A stretch of 64,000 bases of DNA from Taklimakanibacter albus (GCF_016595235.1 NZ_JAENHL010000006.1:124001-188000), one strand, 5' to 3'. Counted from the first letter of the stretch, positions 9,629 to 21,063 are shown. Numbers and translations are program-made. Notes: generated from the letters alone by a model not told the origin.

Positions 9629-10444
9629 ATGGGTAAAGTCCTGGTCGTGACATCTGGCAAGGGAGGCGTCGGCAAGACCACGACGACCGCTGCGCTCGGC
9701 GCGGCACTTGCACAGGCAGGCGAAACGGTTGTCGTCGTCGATTTCGACGTGGGGCTCCGCAACCTTGATCTGGTCATGGGCGCCGAACGGCGTGTCGTCT
9801 TCGACCTGATCAACGTGATCCAGGGCGTGGCGAAGCTCTCGCAGGCGCTCATTCGCGACAAGCGGCTCGAGACGCTCTGGCTGTTGCCCGCCTCGCAGAC
9901 GCGTGACAAGGACGCGCTGACCGAGGAAGGGGTCCGGCAGGTCATTGCCGAGCTGCGCGAGAGATTCGACTGGGTGATCTGCGACAGCCCGGCCGGCATC
10001 GAGCGCGGCGCCATCCTGGCCATGCGCTATGCCGATGCGGCGATCATCGTCACCAATCCTGAAGTGTCGTCGGTTCGCGATTCCGATCGCATCATCGGCA
10101 TGCTCGATTCGAAAACCGAGCGGGCGGAAAACGGCAGCCGCATCGACAAGCATCTGCTCATCACGCGGTATGACGCGGGGCGTGCGCAGCGGGGCGAGAT
10201 GCTCTCGATCGACGATGTGCTCGAAATTCTCTCCACACCGCTCCTCGGCATCATCCCGGAGAGCCAGGACGTCCTGCGCGCCTCCAATGTCGGCGCGCCG
10301 GTCACGCTCGCCAACCAGCTGAGCGGCGCCGGTCGTGCCTATGCCGAGGCTGCCAGAAGGCTCCAGGGCGAAAGTATCGCCATGACCGTCCCGAACCAGA
10401 AAAGGGGCCTGTTCGACAAACTCTTCGGACGGAGGGCTGCATGA
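9629..10444 (+). CDS. minD: Septum site-determining ATPase MinD
   Basis: 271-residue deviant Walker A ATPase. It starts [20 protein letters not shown] and carries [29 protein letters not shown] and CDSPAGIE, all MinD hallmarks. The C-terminal amphipathic membrane-targeting helix is [12 protein letters not shown]. MinD binds the membrane as an ATP dimer, recruits MinC, and is released by MinE. ATG 9629 is preferred over GTG 9623 because AGGAGG ends 8 bp before it. The 3' end overlaps the minE start by 4 bp (ATGA). Confidence 0.97.
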   Translation: MGKVLVVTSGKGGVGKTTTTAALGAALAQAGETVVVVDFDVGLRNLDLVMGAERRVVFDLINVIQGVAKLSQALIRDKRLETLWLLPASQTRDKDALTEEGVRQVIAELRERFDWVICDSPAGIERGAILAMRYADAAIIVTNPEVSSVRDSDRIIGMLDSKTERAENGSRIDKHLLITRYDAGRAQRGEMLSIDDVLEILSTPLLGIIPESQDVLRASNVGAPVTLANQLSGAGRAYAEAARRLQGESIAMTVPNQKRGLFDKLFGRRAA

Positions 10445-10713
10445 ACGTGTTCAAGTTCTTTCGCCGCGGGGGATCGGCGCCGGTGGCGCGCGAGCGCCTG
10501 CAGATCCTGCTCGCCCACGAGCGCAAGGCATCGGGCCAGCCCGATTTGCTGAACATCCTGCGCGAGGAAATCCTCGCCGTGGTCGCCAAGCACATATCGC
10601 TCGATCCGGACCGGGTGCGCATCAGCATGGACCGCGGTGATCCGGTTTCGGTCCTCGAGGTCGATATCGAGATCCCCAACAAATTCGATATGCCGAAATC
10701 CGGGGCGGCATAA
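10441..10713 (+). CDS. minE: Cell division topological specificity factor MinE
   Basis: 90 residues, the normal MinE length. The N-terminal membrane-binding/anti-MinCD segment (MNVFKFFRR) is followed by [17 protein letters not shown], the typical start of the MinD-interacting region. The C-terminal topological specificity domain is [19 protein letters not shown] and VLEVDIEIP. MinE stimulates the MinD ATPase and drives pole-to-pole oscillation. It is translationally coupled to minD and is the last gene of the operon; a strong hairpin follows 16 bp after the stop. Confidence 0.97.
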   Translation: MNVFKFFRRGGSAPVARERLQILLAHERKASGQPDLLNILREEILAVVAKHISLDPDRVRISMDRGDPVSVLEVDIEIPNKFDMPKSGAA

Positions 10714-10729
10714 CGCGGGACGCGATTTT

Positions 10730-10756
10730 TCTGGCGCGAAGCTTCTTCGCGCCAGA
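10730..10756 (+). terminator. Perfect 12-bp stem hairpin after minE
   Basis: A 12-bp inverted repeat with a 3-base loop (arms 10730-10741 and 10745-10756) follows minE closely. No run of T follows on the plus strand, so it is not a textbook intrinsic terminator. It may stabilise the 3' end or act with Rho. Confidence 0.5.
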
Positions 10757-11087
10757 CACGCCAGGGCTGAGACTCAAATCGAACGCTTCCTGATTTCGGC
10801 CCCCGGCTGGTGCACCTCTGCGGGCGCATTTTCGTTCGCGGGCTTCGGTATCTCGCGCGGCCTGTGCTCGGGGCCGAGAAATTCAGGCAGCAGCCCGTCG
10901 GGTCTGCAAAGCGCGGAACAGCAACAGCATGGAACGTCCTCCTTATGTCGAGGTTCACAGTGCCTCGCGGAGGGAGGCGTCGCCACCGGTTCTTGCTCGC
11001 GCAGCCGGCGCCCATCAGGAAGCGCCGATTGCAGTTGTTCGAGGAGGCTGTAGATTTACTCTTCACGGATTGAAGAGGAGGCGCGGA
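10757..11087. other. Intergenic region with no confident gene
   Basis: No supported protein-coding gene was found between the min hairpin and the GFA-family gene. On the minus strand a 15-codon frame (10930 to 10883) is preceded by a consensus AAGGAGG at good spacing, but the encoded peptide is unremarkable. Longer open frames here look like chance frames in GC-rich DNA. Confidence 0.4.
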
Positions 11088-11480
11088 ATGGACCAATTCA
11101 CCGGAGGGTGCTTGTGCGGCAAAGTCAGGTTCGTGGCATCGGGACGTCCATACCGCGTCGGCCTTTGCCATTGCCTCGACTGCCGCAAGCACCATGGCGC
11201 GCTTTTTCACGCCTCAGCGATTTTCCCTGAAGCGGCGGTGACGATCGAGGGTGAAACCCGCGACTATGCCGGCCGCCATTTCTGCCCGCGCTGCGGCTCG
11301 TCCGTATTCGCCCGCACCGGAGACGAGGTCGAAGTGAATCTGGGGTCACTGGACGCCCCTGATCAGCTGACGCCGACCTACGAGAGCTGGATCATCCGCC
11401 GCGAGTCCTGGCTGCCGATATTCCCGCTCACGCGGCGATATGAGCGCGACCGTGACCATTCGGGTCGCTTTGAAGGGTAG
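11088..11480 (+). CDS. GFA/CENP-V family zinc-binding protein
   Basis: 130 residues. It carries the GFA-fold zinc ligands: GGCLCGKVRF near the N-terminus, LCHCLDCRKHHGALFHA, and FCPRCGSSVF. The family includes glutathione-dependent formaldehyde-activating enzyme and many members of unknown substrate, so only the fold is assigned. ATG 11088 is chosen because GAGGAGG lies about 6 bp upstream and the conserved domain begins immediately; the frame stays open to 10929 without similarity. It is transcribed alone, toward the tRNA-Gln on the opposite strand. Confidence 0.88.
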   Translation: MDQFTGGCLCGKVRFVASGRPYRVGLCHCLDCRKHHGALFHASAIFPEAAVTIEGETRDYAGRHFCPRCGSSVFARTGDEVEVNLGSLDAPDQLTPTYESWIIRRESWLPIFPLTRRYERDRDHSGRFEG

Positions 11481-11552
11481 TCGCAGCGCTCGAGCGCAAA
11501 CGACGAGATTGGCGTGGCTTAGGGGAAAGCGACCATCGGAAAGGTTCAGAAG

Positions 11553-11626
11553 TGGCTGGGGAACTAGGATTCGAACCTAGACTGGCGGAGTCAGAGTCCG
11601 CTGTCCTACCGTTAGACGATTCCCCA
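11553..11626 (-). tRNA. tRNA-Gln (anticodon CTG)
   Basis: The minus strand folds as a complete tRNA. The acceptor 5' side is TGGGGAA paired with TTCCCCA. A D-arm precedes an anticodon stem GCGGA/TCCGC enclosing loop CTCTGAC (anticodon CTG, reading CAG). The T-arm contains GGTTCGAATCC. CCA is encoded at the 3' end (11553-11555). Length is 74 nt including CCA. It lies downstream of the HerA-like gene on the same strand. Confidence 0.96.
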
Positions 11627-11811
11627 AGCATGAACCGGAATAGTCCGGGCGCTTCATAGCCCCGACCTCTCGACTGGTCAACACACAGCATGAAACTACC
11701 TGAAAACTGCCTCCGAGGTAACCTTCGCTCGACTCCTGGCCTGATCGCGATCGAATATTCCGGCAGGCTGGAAATAGGTCATTTTCCGGAAATCGTCGCA
11801 GGACGCAGCGA

Positions 11812-11866
11812 CTTCTCCCTCCCCGCCTTGCGGGGAGGGTGGCGCGAGAGCGCCGGGTGGGGAGCT
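11812..11866. repeat. GC-rich palindromic repeat 3' of the HerA-like gene
   Basis: Two adjoining hairpins (CTCCCCGCCTTGCGGGGAG and GGCGCGAGAGCGCC) of the same CCCTCCCC/GGGGAGGG type found at other intergenic sites in this window. It sits at the 3' end of the leftward ATPase gene and may act as a transcript end. Confidence 0.6.
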
Positions 11867-13833
11867 TAAGCCCTGAACTGCTTGAGCAGGCTCGAAATGC
11901 TGGTCTGCTTGTTGCCCGCATCCGCCGGCTGTTGCGGCGGCGGCGCGGCGGGTGTCTCGCCCGGGGTCAAAGGCGGCAGCGTACGGCGCAGCCGCGACTG
12001 GATGCCCTGCAGCTCGTTGGGCGTGATCGGCGGCGGGGTTGCGCCCGATGGCGCGAAGGCTGCCGCCGCCGGCTGGCGCAGAGGCGCCGTCGGCCGCTGC
12101 AGCGGATCGGGCATGGCGGGGGCAGGTGCCGGCTCCGGCTCGGTGGCGTAGGTGCCGAAGGACTGCTGGCGCCAGCGTGACACCACATCCTGCAGGAAGG
12201 TCTCGCTGGGGGCTTCCCTCGCCCAGCCTTCGGTGAAGGAGGCGGTGTTGCTCCTGGGCCACGCATGAGCCGGCAGCATGTCGAATTTGACGCGGGTCGG
12301 CAGCGCCACGCCTTCCCCGAATGTGATGGCGTCGCCGGTGCCCATGGTCGACATGAATTCGAGCAGGCTGCGCGCCGCATCGGAAATGCCGGCCTTCAGG
12401 ATCTCCTGGTCGCGCTCATTGGAGAGGCGGAAGGAGAAGATCGTGCTGCACTGGGACAGGATGGTCGGGTCGAGCTCGGCCGGGCGCTGGGTGACGAGGC
12501 AGAGCGACACGCCGTATTTGCGGCCTTCCTTGGCGATGCGCGAGATCGCCCTTTTGGTCGGCTCGAAGCCCAAGGTGCGGTCGATCGGCACATAGCGGTG
12601 CGCTTCCTCGCACACGAAGGTGATCGGAATCTGGCCGCCGCTCCACAGGCCGAAATCGAAAGCGAGCCTGGCCAGCACCGAGACGACGACATTGATGATC
12701 TCGGAGGGCAGGCCGCCGAGCTCGAGGATCGAGATCGGCTTGCCGGCGACCGGAATGCGGAAGATGCGCGACAGGGTCTGCGCCATCGTGTCCTGGACGG
12801 TGAGATTGCCGAACATGAAGGCATAACGCGGATCGCGCGAGATCGTCTCGACGCGGGATTTCAGCCGCTTATAGGGGGCGAGCTCGCCTCTCAGATCGAG
12901 CTTGCCGATCTGCTCGTCGAGCAGCGCCAGAAGGTCGGAGGCGCGATAAGGCACCGGCGTGTCGACGCCGACATTGGTGCCGTCGAGATCGCGCTGGCGC
13001 AGCACATTCGACTTGTCCTTGCGCTGATTGTGCATGTAGCGCTGCTTGGCGATCGGGATCAGCTCGCGCAGGATCTCGATGTCAGCCTCGCGATGCGCCT
13101 GGGTGCCGATCAGGATCTCGACGATCTCCTCGAAATTGAGCAGCCAGAAGGGCAGCGTCATGTTTTCGGGCGTGATGACTTCCGACCATTCGTTGAACGA
13201 CTGCTCATATTCGCGATGCACGTCGAGCAGCACGATATGGGCTTGCGGGTTCTTCTCGAGGATGCGCCGGAGGATCAGCGCCACCGAGCAGGACTTGCCG
13301 GTGCCGGTGGTGCCGAGCACGGCGAAATGCTTGCCCAGCAGCTCGTCGATCTTCACCATCGCCGGGATCGACGCATCCTGCTGGATATGGCCGATGCGGA
13401 TGGCGGTATCGGTGTCGCAGGCATAGGCCTTGGAGAGTTCTTCCTTGCTCGCCCGGAACACCACATTGCCGAGCGAGGGATAGGTCGAGATGCCGCGCCG
13501 GAACGATTTCGGCCGGCCATGCTCGTCCTTCGGCAATTCGCCGATGAACTCGACCTCGATGATGCGCAGCTCCTGGTCGCTCTGGCCATGTGACGGCATC
13601 GGCGAGCTCAAGGCCGAGACCAGCGCCAGCGTGACGGAGGTCGACGTATCCACCTTGAGCAGCGTGCCGATCTCCGGGCAGTGGCTGGAGGAATGCTGGT
13701 CCTGGCCGTCGGCGGTGTCGAGCAGGATGATGGCGTGGCCGCCGGTCACCGCGACGATGCGCCCGATGCGGTCGACGCTGTCGATGGCGGGCGCCTTCGT
13801 CCGTGTCATTGCCTGAGCCTGGGCCGCTTGCAT
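11866..13833 (-). CDS. HerA/FtsK-superfamily ATPase (DUF87-type)
   Basis: 655 residues. An N-terminal HAS-barrel-like region (about 20-150) precedes a HerA-type ATPase core with Walker A GTTGTGKSCS near residue 176, LLDVHREYEQ (HerA-typical) and Walker B FVCEEAHRYVP near 406. A sensor segment VTQRPAELDPTILSQC and a family motif GDAITFGEGVALPTRVKF follow. The last 90 residues are Pro/Ala/Gln-rich and probably disordered. HerA ATPases pump or translocate DNA, usually with NurA nuclease, but no NurA gene is visible here. It lies 10 bp downstream of a histidine kinase gene and is probably cotranscribed with it. Role: DNA processing, unproven. Confidence 0.85.
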   Translation of the reverse strand: MQAAQAQAMTRTKAPAIDSVDRIGRIVAVTGGHAIILLDTADGQDQHSSSHCPEIGTLLKVDTSTSVTLALVSALSSPMPSHGQSDQELRIIEVEFIGELPKDEHGRPKSFRRGISTYPSLGNVVFRASKEELSKAYACDTDTAIRIGHIQQDASIPAMVKIDELLGKHFAVLGTTGTGKSCSVALILRRILEKNPQAHIVLLDVHREYEQSFNEWSEVITPENMTLPFWLLNFEEIVEILIGTQAHREADIEILRELIPIAKQRYMHNQRKDKSNVLRQRDLDGTNVGVDTPVPYRASDLLALLDEQIGKLDLRGELAPYKRLKSRVETISRDPRYAFMFGNLTVQDTMAQTLSRIFRIPVAGKPISILELGGLPSEIINVVVSVLARLAFDFGLWSGGQIPITFVCEEAHRYVPIDRTLGFEPTKRAISRIAKEGRKYGVSLCLVTQRPAELDPTILSQCSTIFSFRLSNERDQEILKAGISDAARSLLEFMSTMGTGDAITFGEGVALPTRVKFDMLPAHAWPRSNTASFTEGWAREAPSETFLQDVVSRWRQQSFGTYATEPEPAPAPAMPDPLQRPTAPLRQPAAAAFAPSGATPPPITPNELQGIQSRLRRTLPPLTPGETPAAPPPQQPADAGNKQTSISSLLKQFRA

Positions 13834-13843
13834 GGTGTCTCTT

Positions 13844-14707
13844 TCAATAACGCCGCTTGGCGCTTGGGGGTGGGATCTGGGTCAAATCATGCACGGGCAG
13901 GAACACATGCACGCGCGTGCCTTTGCCCTTTTCCGAATCGATGGTGAGGCTGCCGCCATGGAGCTTGGCCAGCGCCGCCGAGATCGGCAGGCCGAGGCCG
14001 GTGCCCTCATGCCGCTTGTTGAAGCCGGCATCCACTTGGCCGAAGGGGCGCATCGCGGTTTCGATGTCGGACACCGACATGCCACCGCCATTGTCGGTGA
14101 TGGTGAGGCGCACGAAGCCGTTGCTGGCCGGGCTCGCATGGAAGGAGACGCGGCCTTTGTCGGGCGTGAACTTCACCGCATTGCCGAGGAGATTGATGAG
14201 GATCTGCTTGATGCGGAGCGGATCGGCATAGAGCCGGGGCATCTCGGGGTCGATCTCGCTCGCCACCATGATGTCCTTTTCCTTGGCCTTGGCCTCGACG
14301 ATGAGGAGGCAGGACTGGACGATGGGGGTGATATCCATGGGCTCACGCTCGATCGTCATGGTGCCGGCCTGGATCTTGGTCACGTCCAGAATGCCGTTGA
14401 TCAGCGCCAGAAGGTGGTCGGCCGCCTGCTTGATATAACCCGAATACTGGTTGACCCGCTTCGGTTCCGAGATGTTGAGGGTGCCCAGCATGTCAGAAAA
14501 GCCGATGATGGCGTTGAGCGGCGTCCTGAGCTCATGGCTCATATTGGCGATGAATTCCGACTTGGCCTTGGAGGCGAGCTCGGCCTCGACCTTGGCGGCA
14601 TTGAGGGCGAGCGTCTGCTTCTGGCGGGTCACCGCCTGGCCGAAATGATCGGAATACTCCGCGATAAGGGAGTCGCTCCTGAACCATCTCGGGCCGAAAG
14701 TACGCAT
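13844..14707 (-). CDS. Soluble sensor histidine kinase
   Basis: 287 residues with no transmembrane helix. A short N-terminal coiled segment precedes the dimerisation helix, with H-box FIANMSHELRTPLNAIIGFS (His near residue 58). The HATPase domain has N-box ILINLLGNAVKFTP, G1 DNGGGMS and G2 GTGLGLPISAALAKLHGG. It is the PleC/DivJ-like H-box type common in alphaproteobacteria. No response regulator is adjacent. The gene is first of a two-gene unit with the HerA-type ATPase. The input signal is unknown because there is no recognisable sensor domain. Confidence 0.9.
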   Translation of the reverse strand: MRTFGPRWFRSDSLIAEYSDHFGQAVTRQKQTLALNAAKVEAELASKAKSEFIANMSHELRTPLNAIIGFSDMLGTLNISEPKRVNQYSGYIKQAADHLLALINGILDVTKIQAGTMTIEREPMDITPIVQSCLLIVEAKAKEKDIMVASEIDPEMPRLYADPLRIKQILINLLGNAVKFTPDKGRVSFHASPASNGFVRLTITDNGGGMSVSDIETAMRPFGQVDAGFNKRHEGTGLGLPISAALAKLHGGSLTIDSEKGKGTRVHVFLPVHDLTQIPPPSAKRRY

Positions 14708-14916
14708 AACTGATTGCCTCTAAACGGCGGAAAATACGGCGCAAACGGATAATTTGCCGTTAACAAACAGTTCCGCTTTGTCGCTTTGTGGGCCGATCTT
14801 TGACTAGGCTGCCCAAGCTGTTAATCTGAAGCCAACATAAGGATTGCCGGTAAGGGCGGATTTCGGCGGAATTGACCGCCTGGAGAGCCGCCCGGGACCG
14901 GCGAAAGGTTTGACAG

Positions 14917-16014
14917 GTGGATGCCAGAAGCGGCGCGGGCGGGTCCCGGGCCCGGCGGCACGACAGCCCTCCCGGGAGCCATGGCTCCCCGAGGGGTGAT
15001 CATCGTGGCTCGCCGAAACAGCGGCCGGAGCGGGGCGATGCCTTTTATGGCGCCCTCGATCTCGGCACGAATAATTGCCGGCTGTTGATCGCCGCGCCGA
15101 ACCCGCAAGGTTTCGGCGTGGTCGATGCGTTTTCGCGCATCGTCCGGCTGGGCGAGGGGCTGACCGCCTCCGGCGCCTTGAGCGAGGCGGCGATGAAGCG
15201 CACCGTCGAGGCGCTGCGCATCTGTGCCAACAAGCTGACCTGGCACCGGGTCGTGCATCGTCGCCTGGTGGCGACGGAGGCCTGCCGCATGGCCGCCAAT
15301 GGGGCGGAGTTCATCGCCAGGGTCAAGGACGAGGTCGGCCTCGAGCTCGAGATCATCGGGCGCGAGATGGAGGCGAAGCTCGCCGCCGTCGGCGCCGAGC
15401 CCTTGATGGAGGAGGGGGCGGCCGACGCTCTCGTCTTCGACATTGGCGGCGGCTCGACCGAACTGATGTGGCTCGACAACCGGAACGGCAGGCCCGAAAT
15501 CGCCGCCTGGGTATCGCTGGCGGCCGGCGTGGTGACGGTGTCGGAGCGCTTCGGCGGCATCGAGGTCGACGCCAGGAACTACACGGCGATGCGCGAGTAT
15601 CTGCGGCCGATGATCGGCGAATTCGCCGAGCGGGTGCGCCGGGGCATGGGCGGCGCGCTGCCGGCGCATCTTCTCGGCACCTCCGGCACGGTGACGACCA
15701 TCGCCGGCGTGCAACTGGGCTTGCGGCGTTATGACCGCGCCCGGGTCGATGGCTGCTGGCTCGCCCGCGAGGAGATCGCCAGGGTCTGTCTCGAACTCCA
15801 GGCGATGAGTTATGCCGAGCGTATGGACAATGCCTGTATCGGGCGTGATCGCGCCGATCTCGTGCTTGCCGGCTGCGCCATTCTGGAAGAAATCTGCCAT
15901 GCCTTTCCGACGCCGCGCGTCCGCGTCGCCGACCGGGGCCTGCGCGAAGGGATATTGACGTTGATGATGAAGACCGACGGCACATATGGGACCGACCCGG
16001 GGAGCTTGAAATGA
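14917..16014 (+). CDS. Ppx/GppA family phosphatase
   Basis: 365 residues. A basic, low-complexity N-terminal extension (about 40 residues) precedes the ASKHA fold: [15 protein letters not shown] (phosphate-binding 1), [33 protein letters not shown] and [12 protein letters not shown]. This matches the short rhizobial exopolyphosphatase/pppGpp phosphatase type without the C-terminal HD domain. It would hydrolyse polyphosphate or (p)ppGpp; which one is not decidable here. The GTG 14917 start is uncertain and may lie downstream near the conserved domain. Its stop overlaps the rlmE start (ATGA). Confidence 0.88.
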   Translation: MDARSGAGGSRARRHDSPPGSHGSPRGDHRGSPKQRPERGDAFYGALDLGTNNCRLLIAAPNPQGFGVVDAFSRIVRLGEGLTASGALSEAAMKRTVEALRICANKLTWHRVVHRRLVATEACRMAANGAEFIARVKDEVGLELEIIGREMEAKLAAVGAEPLMEEGAADALVFDIGGGSTELMWLDNRNGRPEIAAWVSLAAGVVTVSERFGGIEVDARNYTAMREYLRPMIGEFAERVRRGMGGALPAHLLGTSGTVTTIAGVQLGLRRYDRARVDGCWLAREEIARVCLELQAMSYAERMDNACIGRDRADLVLAGCAILEEICHAFPTPRVRVADRGLREGILTLMMKTDGTYGTDPGSLK

Positions 16015-16712
16015 CGCGTCCGGGCGGCACCACGATCAAGAATTCCAGGCGCCTGAAGGTCAGGGTGAAGACCGGCAAGGGCCGCACCGTCTCGCAGAAG
16101 ACCTGGCTCGAGCGCCAGTTGAACGACCCTTATGTCGCCGAAGCGCGCAAGCTCGGCTACCGCTCCCGCGCCGCCTTCAAATTGAGCGAGATCGACGACA
16201 AGTTCCGCTTTCTCAAGCCCGGCGGCCGGGTGGTCGATCTGGGCGCCGCACCCGGCGGCTGGTCGCAAGTGGCGGTTCAGCGGGTGAAGGCGACGGAAGG
16301 CAAGGGCAAGGTCATCGCCATCGACATGCATGGCATGGACCCCATTCCGGGTGTCGTCATCTTCCACAAGGATTTCTATGACGAGGACGCGCCGCAGCTC
16401 CTCATCGAGGCGCTGGGTGGTGAGAAGGCCGATGTGGTGATGTCCGACATGGCGGCGCATGCGACCGGCCATCGCCAGACCGATCACCTCAAGATCATGG
16501 CGCTCGCCGAAGCCGGTTTCGCTTTCGCCACCGACGTGCTCAAGCCCGGCGGCACCTTTCTCGCCAAGGTCCTGCGCGGCGGCACCGAGGGCGAGATGCT
16601 GAAGATGATGAAGCGGCATTTCGAGAGCGTCCGCCACGTGAAGCCCGACGCCAGCCGCAGCGACTCCGCCGAGCTCTTCGTGCTGGCCATGGGGTTCAGG
16701 CCAATCGACTAA
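16011..16712 (+). CDS. rlmE: 23S rRNA (uridine-2'-O)-methyltransferase RlmE (FtsJ)
   Basis: 233 residues. The family core starts at [23 protein letters not shown] motif I is [15 protein letters not shown], motif IV is [19 protein letters not shown], and the C-terminal catalytic Lys lies in [15 protein letters not shown]. The K-D-K-E catalytic tetrad of FtsJ is readable. It methylates U2552 in the ribosomal A-loop. It is translationally coupled to the preceding Ppx/GppA gene, a pairing often seen in alphaproteobacteria. A palindromic repeat follows. Confidence 0.96.
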   Translation: MTRPGGTTIKNSRRLKVRVKTGKGRTVSQKTWLERQLNDPYVAEARKLGYRSRAAFKLSEIDDKFRFLKPGGRVVDLGAAPGGWSQVAVQRVKATEGKGKVIAIDMHGMDPIPGVVIFHKDFYDEDAPQLLIEALGGEKADVVMSDMAAHATGHRQTDHLKIMALAEAGFAFATDVLKPGGTFLAKVLRGGTEGEMLKMMKRHFESVRHVKPDASRSDSAELFVLAMGFRPID

Positions 16713-16815
16713 GATTCCCCTCCCCCTTGTGGGGGCGAGGCGCGGCGGCGCAGCCGACAAAAAGGTCCAGTGGACCTTTTTGAGCGACGAGCGCCCACAA
16801 GGGGGAGGGGAAATC
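16713..16815. repeat. Nested palindromic repeat, likely bidirectional terminator
   Basis: The outer arms are GATTCCCCTCCCCCTTGTGG and its inverse at the right end. Inside lies a 23-bp palindrome, AAAAAGGTCCA-G-TGGACCTTTTT (16759-16781), which ends in T5 on either strand. It separates the rightward rlmE from a leftward gene, as a bidirectional transcript end should. Confidence 0.7.
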
Positions 16816-16840
16816 ATTCTATTCGCCTCCTAAAGTGAAA

Positions 16841-16861
16841 GCGGGGCCATCACGGCCCCGC
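16841..16861 (-). terminator. Hairpin downstream of the BA14K-type gene
   Basis: An 8-bp GC-only stem (GCGGGGCC/GGCCCCGC) with a 5-base loop lies 24 bp past the stop of the leftward gene. On that strand it is followed by TTTCACTTT. Confidence 0.6.
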
Positions 16862-16885
16862 TTCCGTTAAAACCGCGACTTGAGA

Positions 16886-17320
16886 TCAGTAGCGGTACGG
16901 GCTTCTGCACCGATGGCGATAGCCATCGTAACCGAGGAAAGAGTTGCTGCGCGGGTCGTAGGAGCGGTAGCGGTCGAGGCACCAGCGCACATGCGCGCCG
17001 CCGACCGGCGCGTAAACGGGGCGATAGGGCCGGTAGTAATAAGGGCCGCCGCCATAATAATAGGGGGCGATACCGAAGCCGAGCCCCAGACCGACGCCCG
17101 GGCCCCAATAACGCCGGCCGCCGCGCCAATAACGATTACGGTGGCCGCGCCAATAGCGCTTGCGGTGCGAGGCCGGCTGGATATTCGACTCCTGCGCCTT
17201 CTGGATCGCCGGGAGCGGTGCGCTGCCGGTCGCCACATTGGCGGCCTGGGCGCCGCCGAGGCTCAGAAAGCCCGCAACCGTAACCGCCGCCATGAATGCA
17301 AGGGGTTTGGAAATTTTCAT
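16886..17320 (-). CDS. BA14K-like secreted protein
   Basis: 144 residues. A signal peptide (MKISKPLAFMAAVTVAGFLS, cleavage near AQA|A) is followed by an Arg/Tyr/Gly-rich segment with RYWRGHRNRYWRGGRRYW and a hydrophobic Gly stretch. The protein ends with the BA14K signature VRWCLDRYRSYDPRSNSFLG and a C-terminal Cys. The family was first described as Brucella 14-kDa immunoreactive protein and is widespread in Hyphomicrobiales; its biochemical role is unknown. ATG 17320 is favoured because AAGGAG stands 8 bp upstream; the GTG three codons earlier overlaps that site. Confidence 0.85.
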   Translation of the reverse strand: MKISKPLAFMAAVTVAGFLSLGGAQAANVATGSAPLPAIQKAQESNIQPASHRKRYWRGHRNRYWRGGRRYWGPGVGLGLGFGIAPYYYGGGPYYYRPYRPVYAPVGGAHVRWCLDRYRSYDPRSNSFLGYDGYRHRCRSPYRY

Positions 17321-17560
17321 AGAAAGCACTCCTTCGCCGTCGCGGCGCGCTTTCTGGCACCAATGCCGCGCGCCCGAATTCGTTCCTTCACGATGGGATC
17401 ACGGCAGGGCCGGCCCATCGGTCCAGCACCGTTTTGCCTCCGGTTGGTGGACATCAGCTAAGACGGATGGCGGCCGGCACTTCCGTCGCTGTCGGATTTT
17501 TGCCCGTCATGGAACCTGACAGGAAGCGGGGCGGGAGGCCCCGCCGCCTGCTCGCGCGCA

Positions 17561-19560
<2,000 letters not shown>

Positions 19561-19561
<1 letters not shown>

Positions 19562-19768
19562 TGAGCCTGCAGCAAGATCTCTTGCTGCCGGTATTCCTGC
19601 ATGTGCTGATGACCATCGGGCTGGGCATCGCCTCGGCGATGGCGCGCCGGCCATAGTTTCGTTCATGTCGGGCGCAATCAGCTGGTCCGGCGTTTTTATG
19701 TGTTCACCGCCGGCGCCGTCGTCCTGACGGTCTACTGGCTGTGGCTGGCTTACAAGGTGTTTGTCTGA
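19561..19768 (+). pseudogene. Remnant of a MAPEG-family membrane protein gene (internally deleted and frameshifted)
   Basis: The first 31 codons from ATG 19561 read as a typical MAPEG N-terminus (MSLQQDLLLPVFLHVLMTIG) and then hit TAG at 19654-19656. In the +1 frame the DNA continues with the family C-terminus, GHSFVHVGRNQLVRRFYVFT followed by a hydrophobic helix ending YWLWLAYKVFV, stop at 19766-19768. About 60 middle codons are missing compared with a normal 130-residue protein. The gene overlaps the guaB stop (TGATG). Confidence 0.8.
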
Positions 19769-19770
19769 TC

Positions 19771-21063
19771 ATGCGTGAAGGTGGTCGAATATCGGCGGCG
19801 ATCGAGGTTCTGGCGGAGATCGCATCGCGCCACCGCCCGGCGGCGGAAGCGTTGAAGGACTGGGGCAAGGCGCATCGTTTCGCCGGCGCCGGCGACCGTC
19901 ACGCCATCGGCACGCTGGTTTATGACGTGCTGCGCCGGAAGAACTCGCTGGCGCGGCGGATGGGCAGCGATGAGCCCCGCGCGGTCGTGCTCGCCGCCCT
20001 GCACGACATCTGGAAGCGCTCGCCCGACGACATCGCACGCGCATCCGCGGAAGAGCATGGCCCGGGCCCGCTCACCGACGACGAGCGCGCGCTTCTGGCG
20101 GCGGCGCCGGCGGAAGAGGGGTCGGCTCATATTGCCGGCGACTATCCCGAATGGCTGAGCGCGTCGCTTTCCCGCGTCTTCGGCGACCGTGCCGCCGAGG
20201 AAGGCCGGGCGCTTGCCGAGCGCGCGCCGGTCGATCTGCGCGTCAACATTCTGAAGAGCGATCGCCCGAAGCTCCTCAAGGCGCTGGAGAAGTTCAATGC
20301 GGTGTCGGGGCCTCTGTCGCCCTGGTGCGTGCGCATCGCTTCGGCAGGTCCCGACAAGCGCAACCCGCATGTCGAGGCCGAGCCGGCGCATGGCAAGGGC
20401 TGGTTCGAGGTGCAGGACGCGGCCTCGCAATTGGCGGCCCTGATGTCGGGTGCCAAGGCCGGCGAGCAGGTGGCCGATATCTGCGCCGGCGCCGGCGGCA
20501 AGACCCTGGCGCTGGCGGCGCTGATGGGCAACAAGGGCCAGATCCACGCCTATGACAGCGACAAGCACCGCCTGCGTCCGATCTTCGAGCGGCTGCAGCG
20601 GGCGGGTGCGCGCAATGTTCAGGTATTGGGTTCGGATGAGTCCGTAAGACTCGATACTCTCGCGGGAAAAGTCGATTGCGTTTTGGTCGATGCGCCCTGT
20701 TCGGGGTCGGGCGCCTGGCGGCGCAACCCGGATTCGAAATGGCGCCTCACCGAAAGACAGCTCGATATCCGTCTCGGCGATCAGAAGGCTGTGCTGGAGC
20801 GCGGCGCCAAGCTGGTGAAAGCGGGCGGCCGGATGCTCTACATCACCTGCTCGGTATTGCCTGAGGAGAATGACGACCAGGTCGCCGCCTTCCTCGCGAG
20901 CCATCCCGATTTCACGCTTCAGCCCTATCGAGAGCACTGGCGTCAGGCGATCGGCACCGAGCCCCCGGAGTCCGCCGGCCAGGCCAAGGACACGCTGCTG
21001 CTCACTCCCCACAGCCACGCCACCGACGGTTTCTTCATGGCGCTCCTGAAAAAGAAGTCGTGA
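19771..21063 (+). CDS. RsmB/NOP-family RNA (cytosine-5) methyltransferase
   Basis: 430 residues. An N-terminal NusB-like helical region (about 1-150) precedes a Rossmann methyltransferase domain. SAM motif I is VADICAGAGGKTLALAAL. The motif IV catalytic region is LVDAPCSGSGAWRRNP, and the second conserved Cys, the nucleophile in this family, is in YITCSVLPEEN. Probable substrate is 16S rRNA, as for RsmB, but the exact position is not inferable. ATG 19771 is the first good start after the MAPEG remnant, which ends 3 bp upstream. Confidence 0.9.
   Translation: MREGGRISAAIEVLAEIASRHRPAAEALKDWGKAHRFAGAGDRHAIGTLVYDVLRRKNSLARRMGSDEPRAVVLAALHDIWKRSPDDIARASAEEHGPGPLTDDERALLAAAPAEEGSAHIAGDYPEWLSASLSRVFGDRAAEEGRALAERAPVDLRVNILKSDRPKLLKALEKFNAVSGPLSPWCVRIASAGPDKRNPHVEAEPAHGKGWFEVQDAASQLAALMSGAKAGEQVADICAGAGGKTLALAALMGNKGQIHAYDSDKHRLRPIFERLQRAGARNVQVLGSDESVRLDTLAGKVDCVLVDAPCSGSGAWRRNPDSKWRLTERQLDIRLGDQKAVLERGAKLVKAGGRMLYITCSVLPEENDDQVAAFLASHPDFTLQPYREHWRQAIGTEPPESAGQAKDTLLLTPHSHATDGFFMALLKKKS

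Noticed and set aside
10883-10930. 15-codon minus-strand frame with a consensus AAGGAGG.
   Set aside because: Too short to support as a gene without conservation; the peptide has no recognisable feature.
12265-13593. 442-codon plus-strand frame opposite the HerA-like gene.
   Set aside because: Shadow frame; the minus strand carries Walker motifs and a continuous domain.
16759-16781. 23-bp palindrome considered as a regulator-binding operator.
   Set aside because: It sits between convergent genes and ends in T5 on both strands, which fits a bidirectional terminator better.
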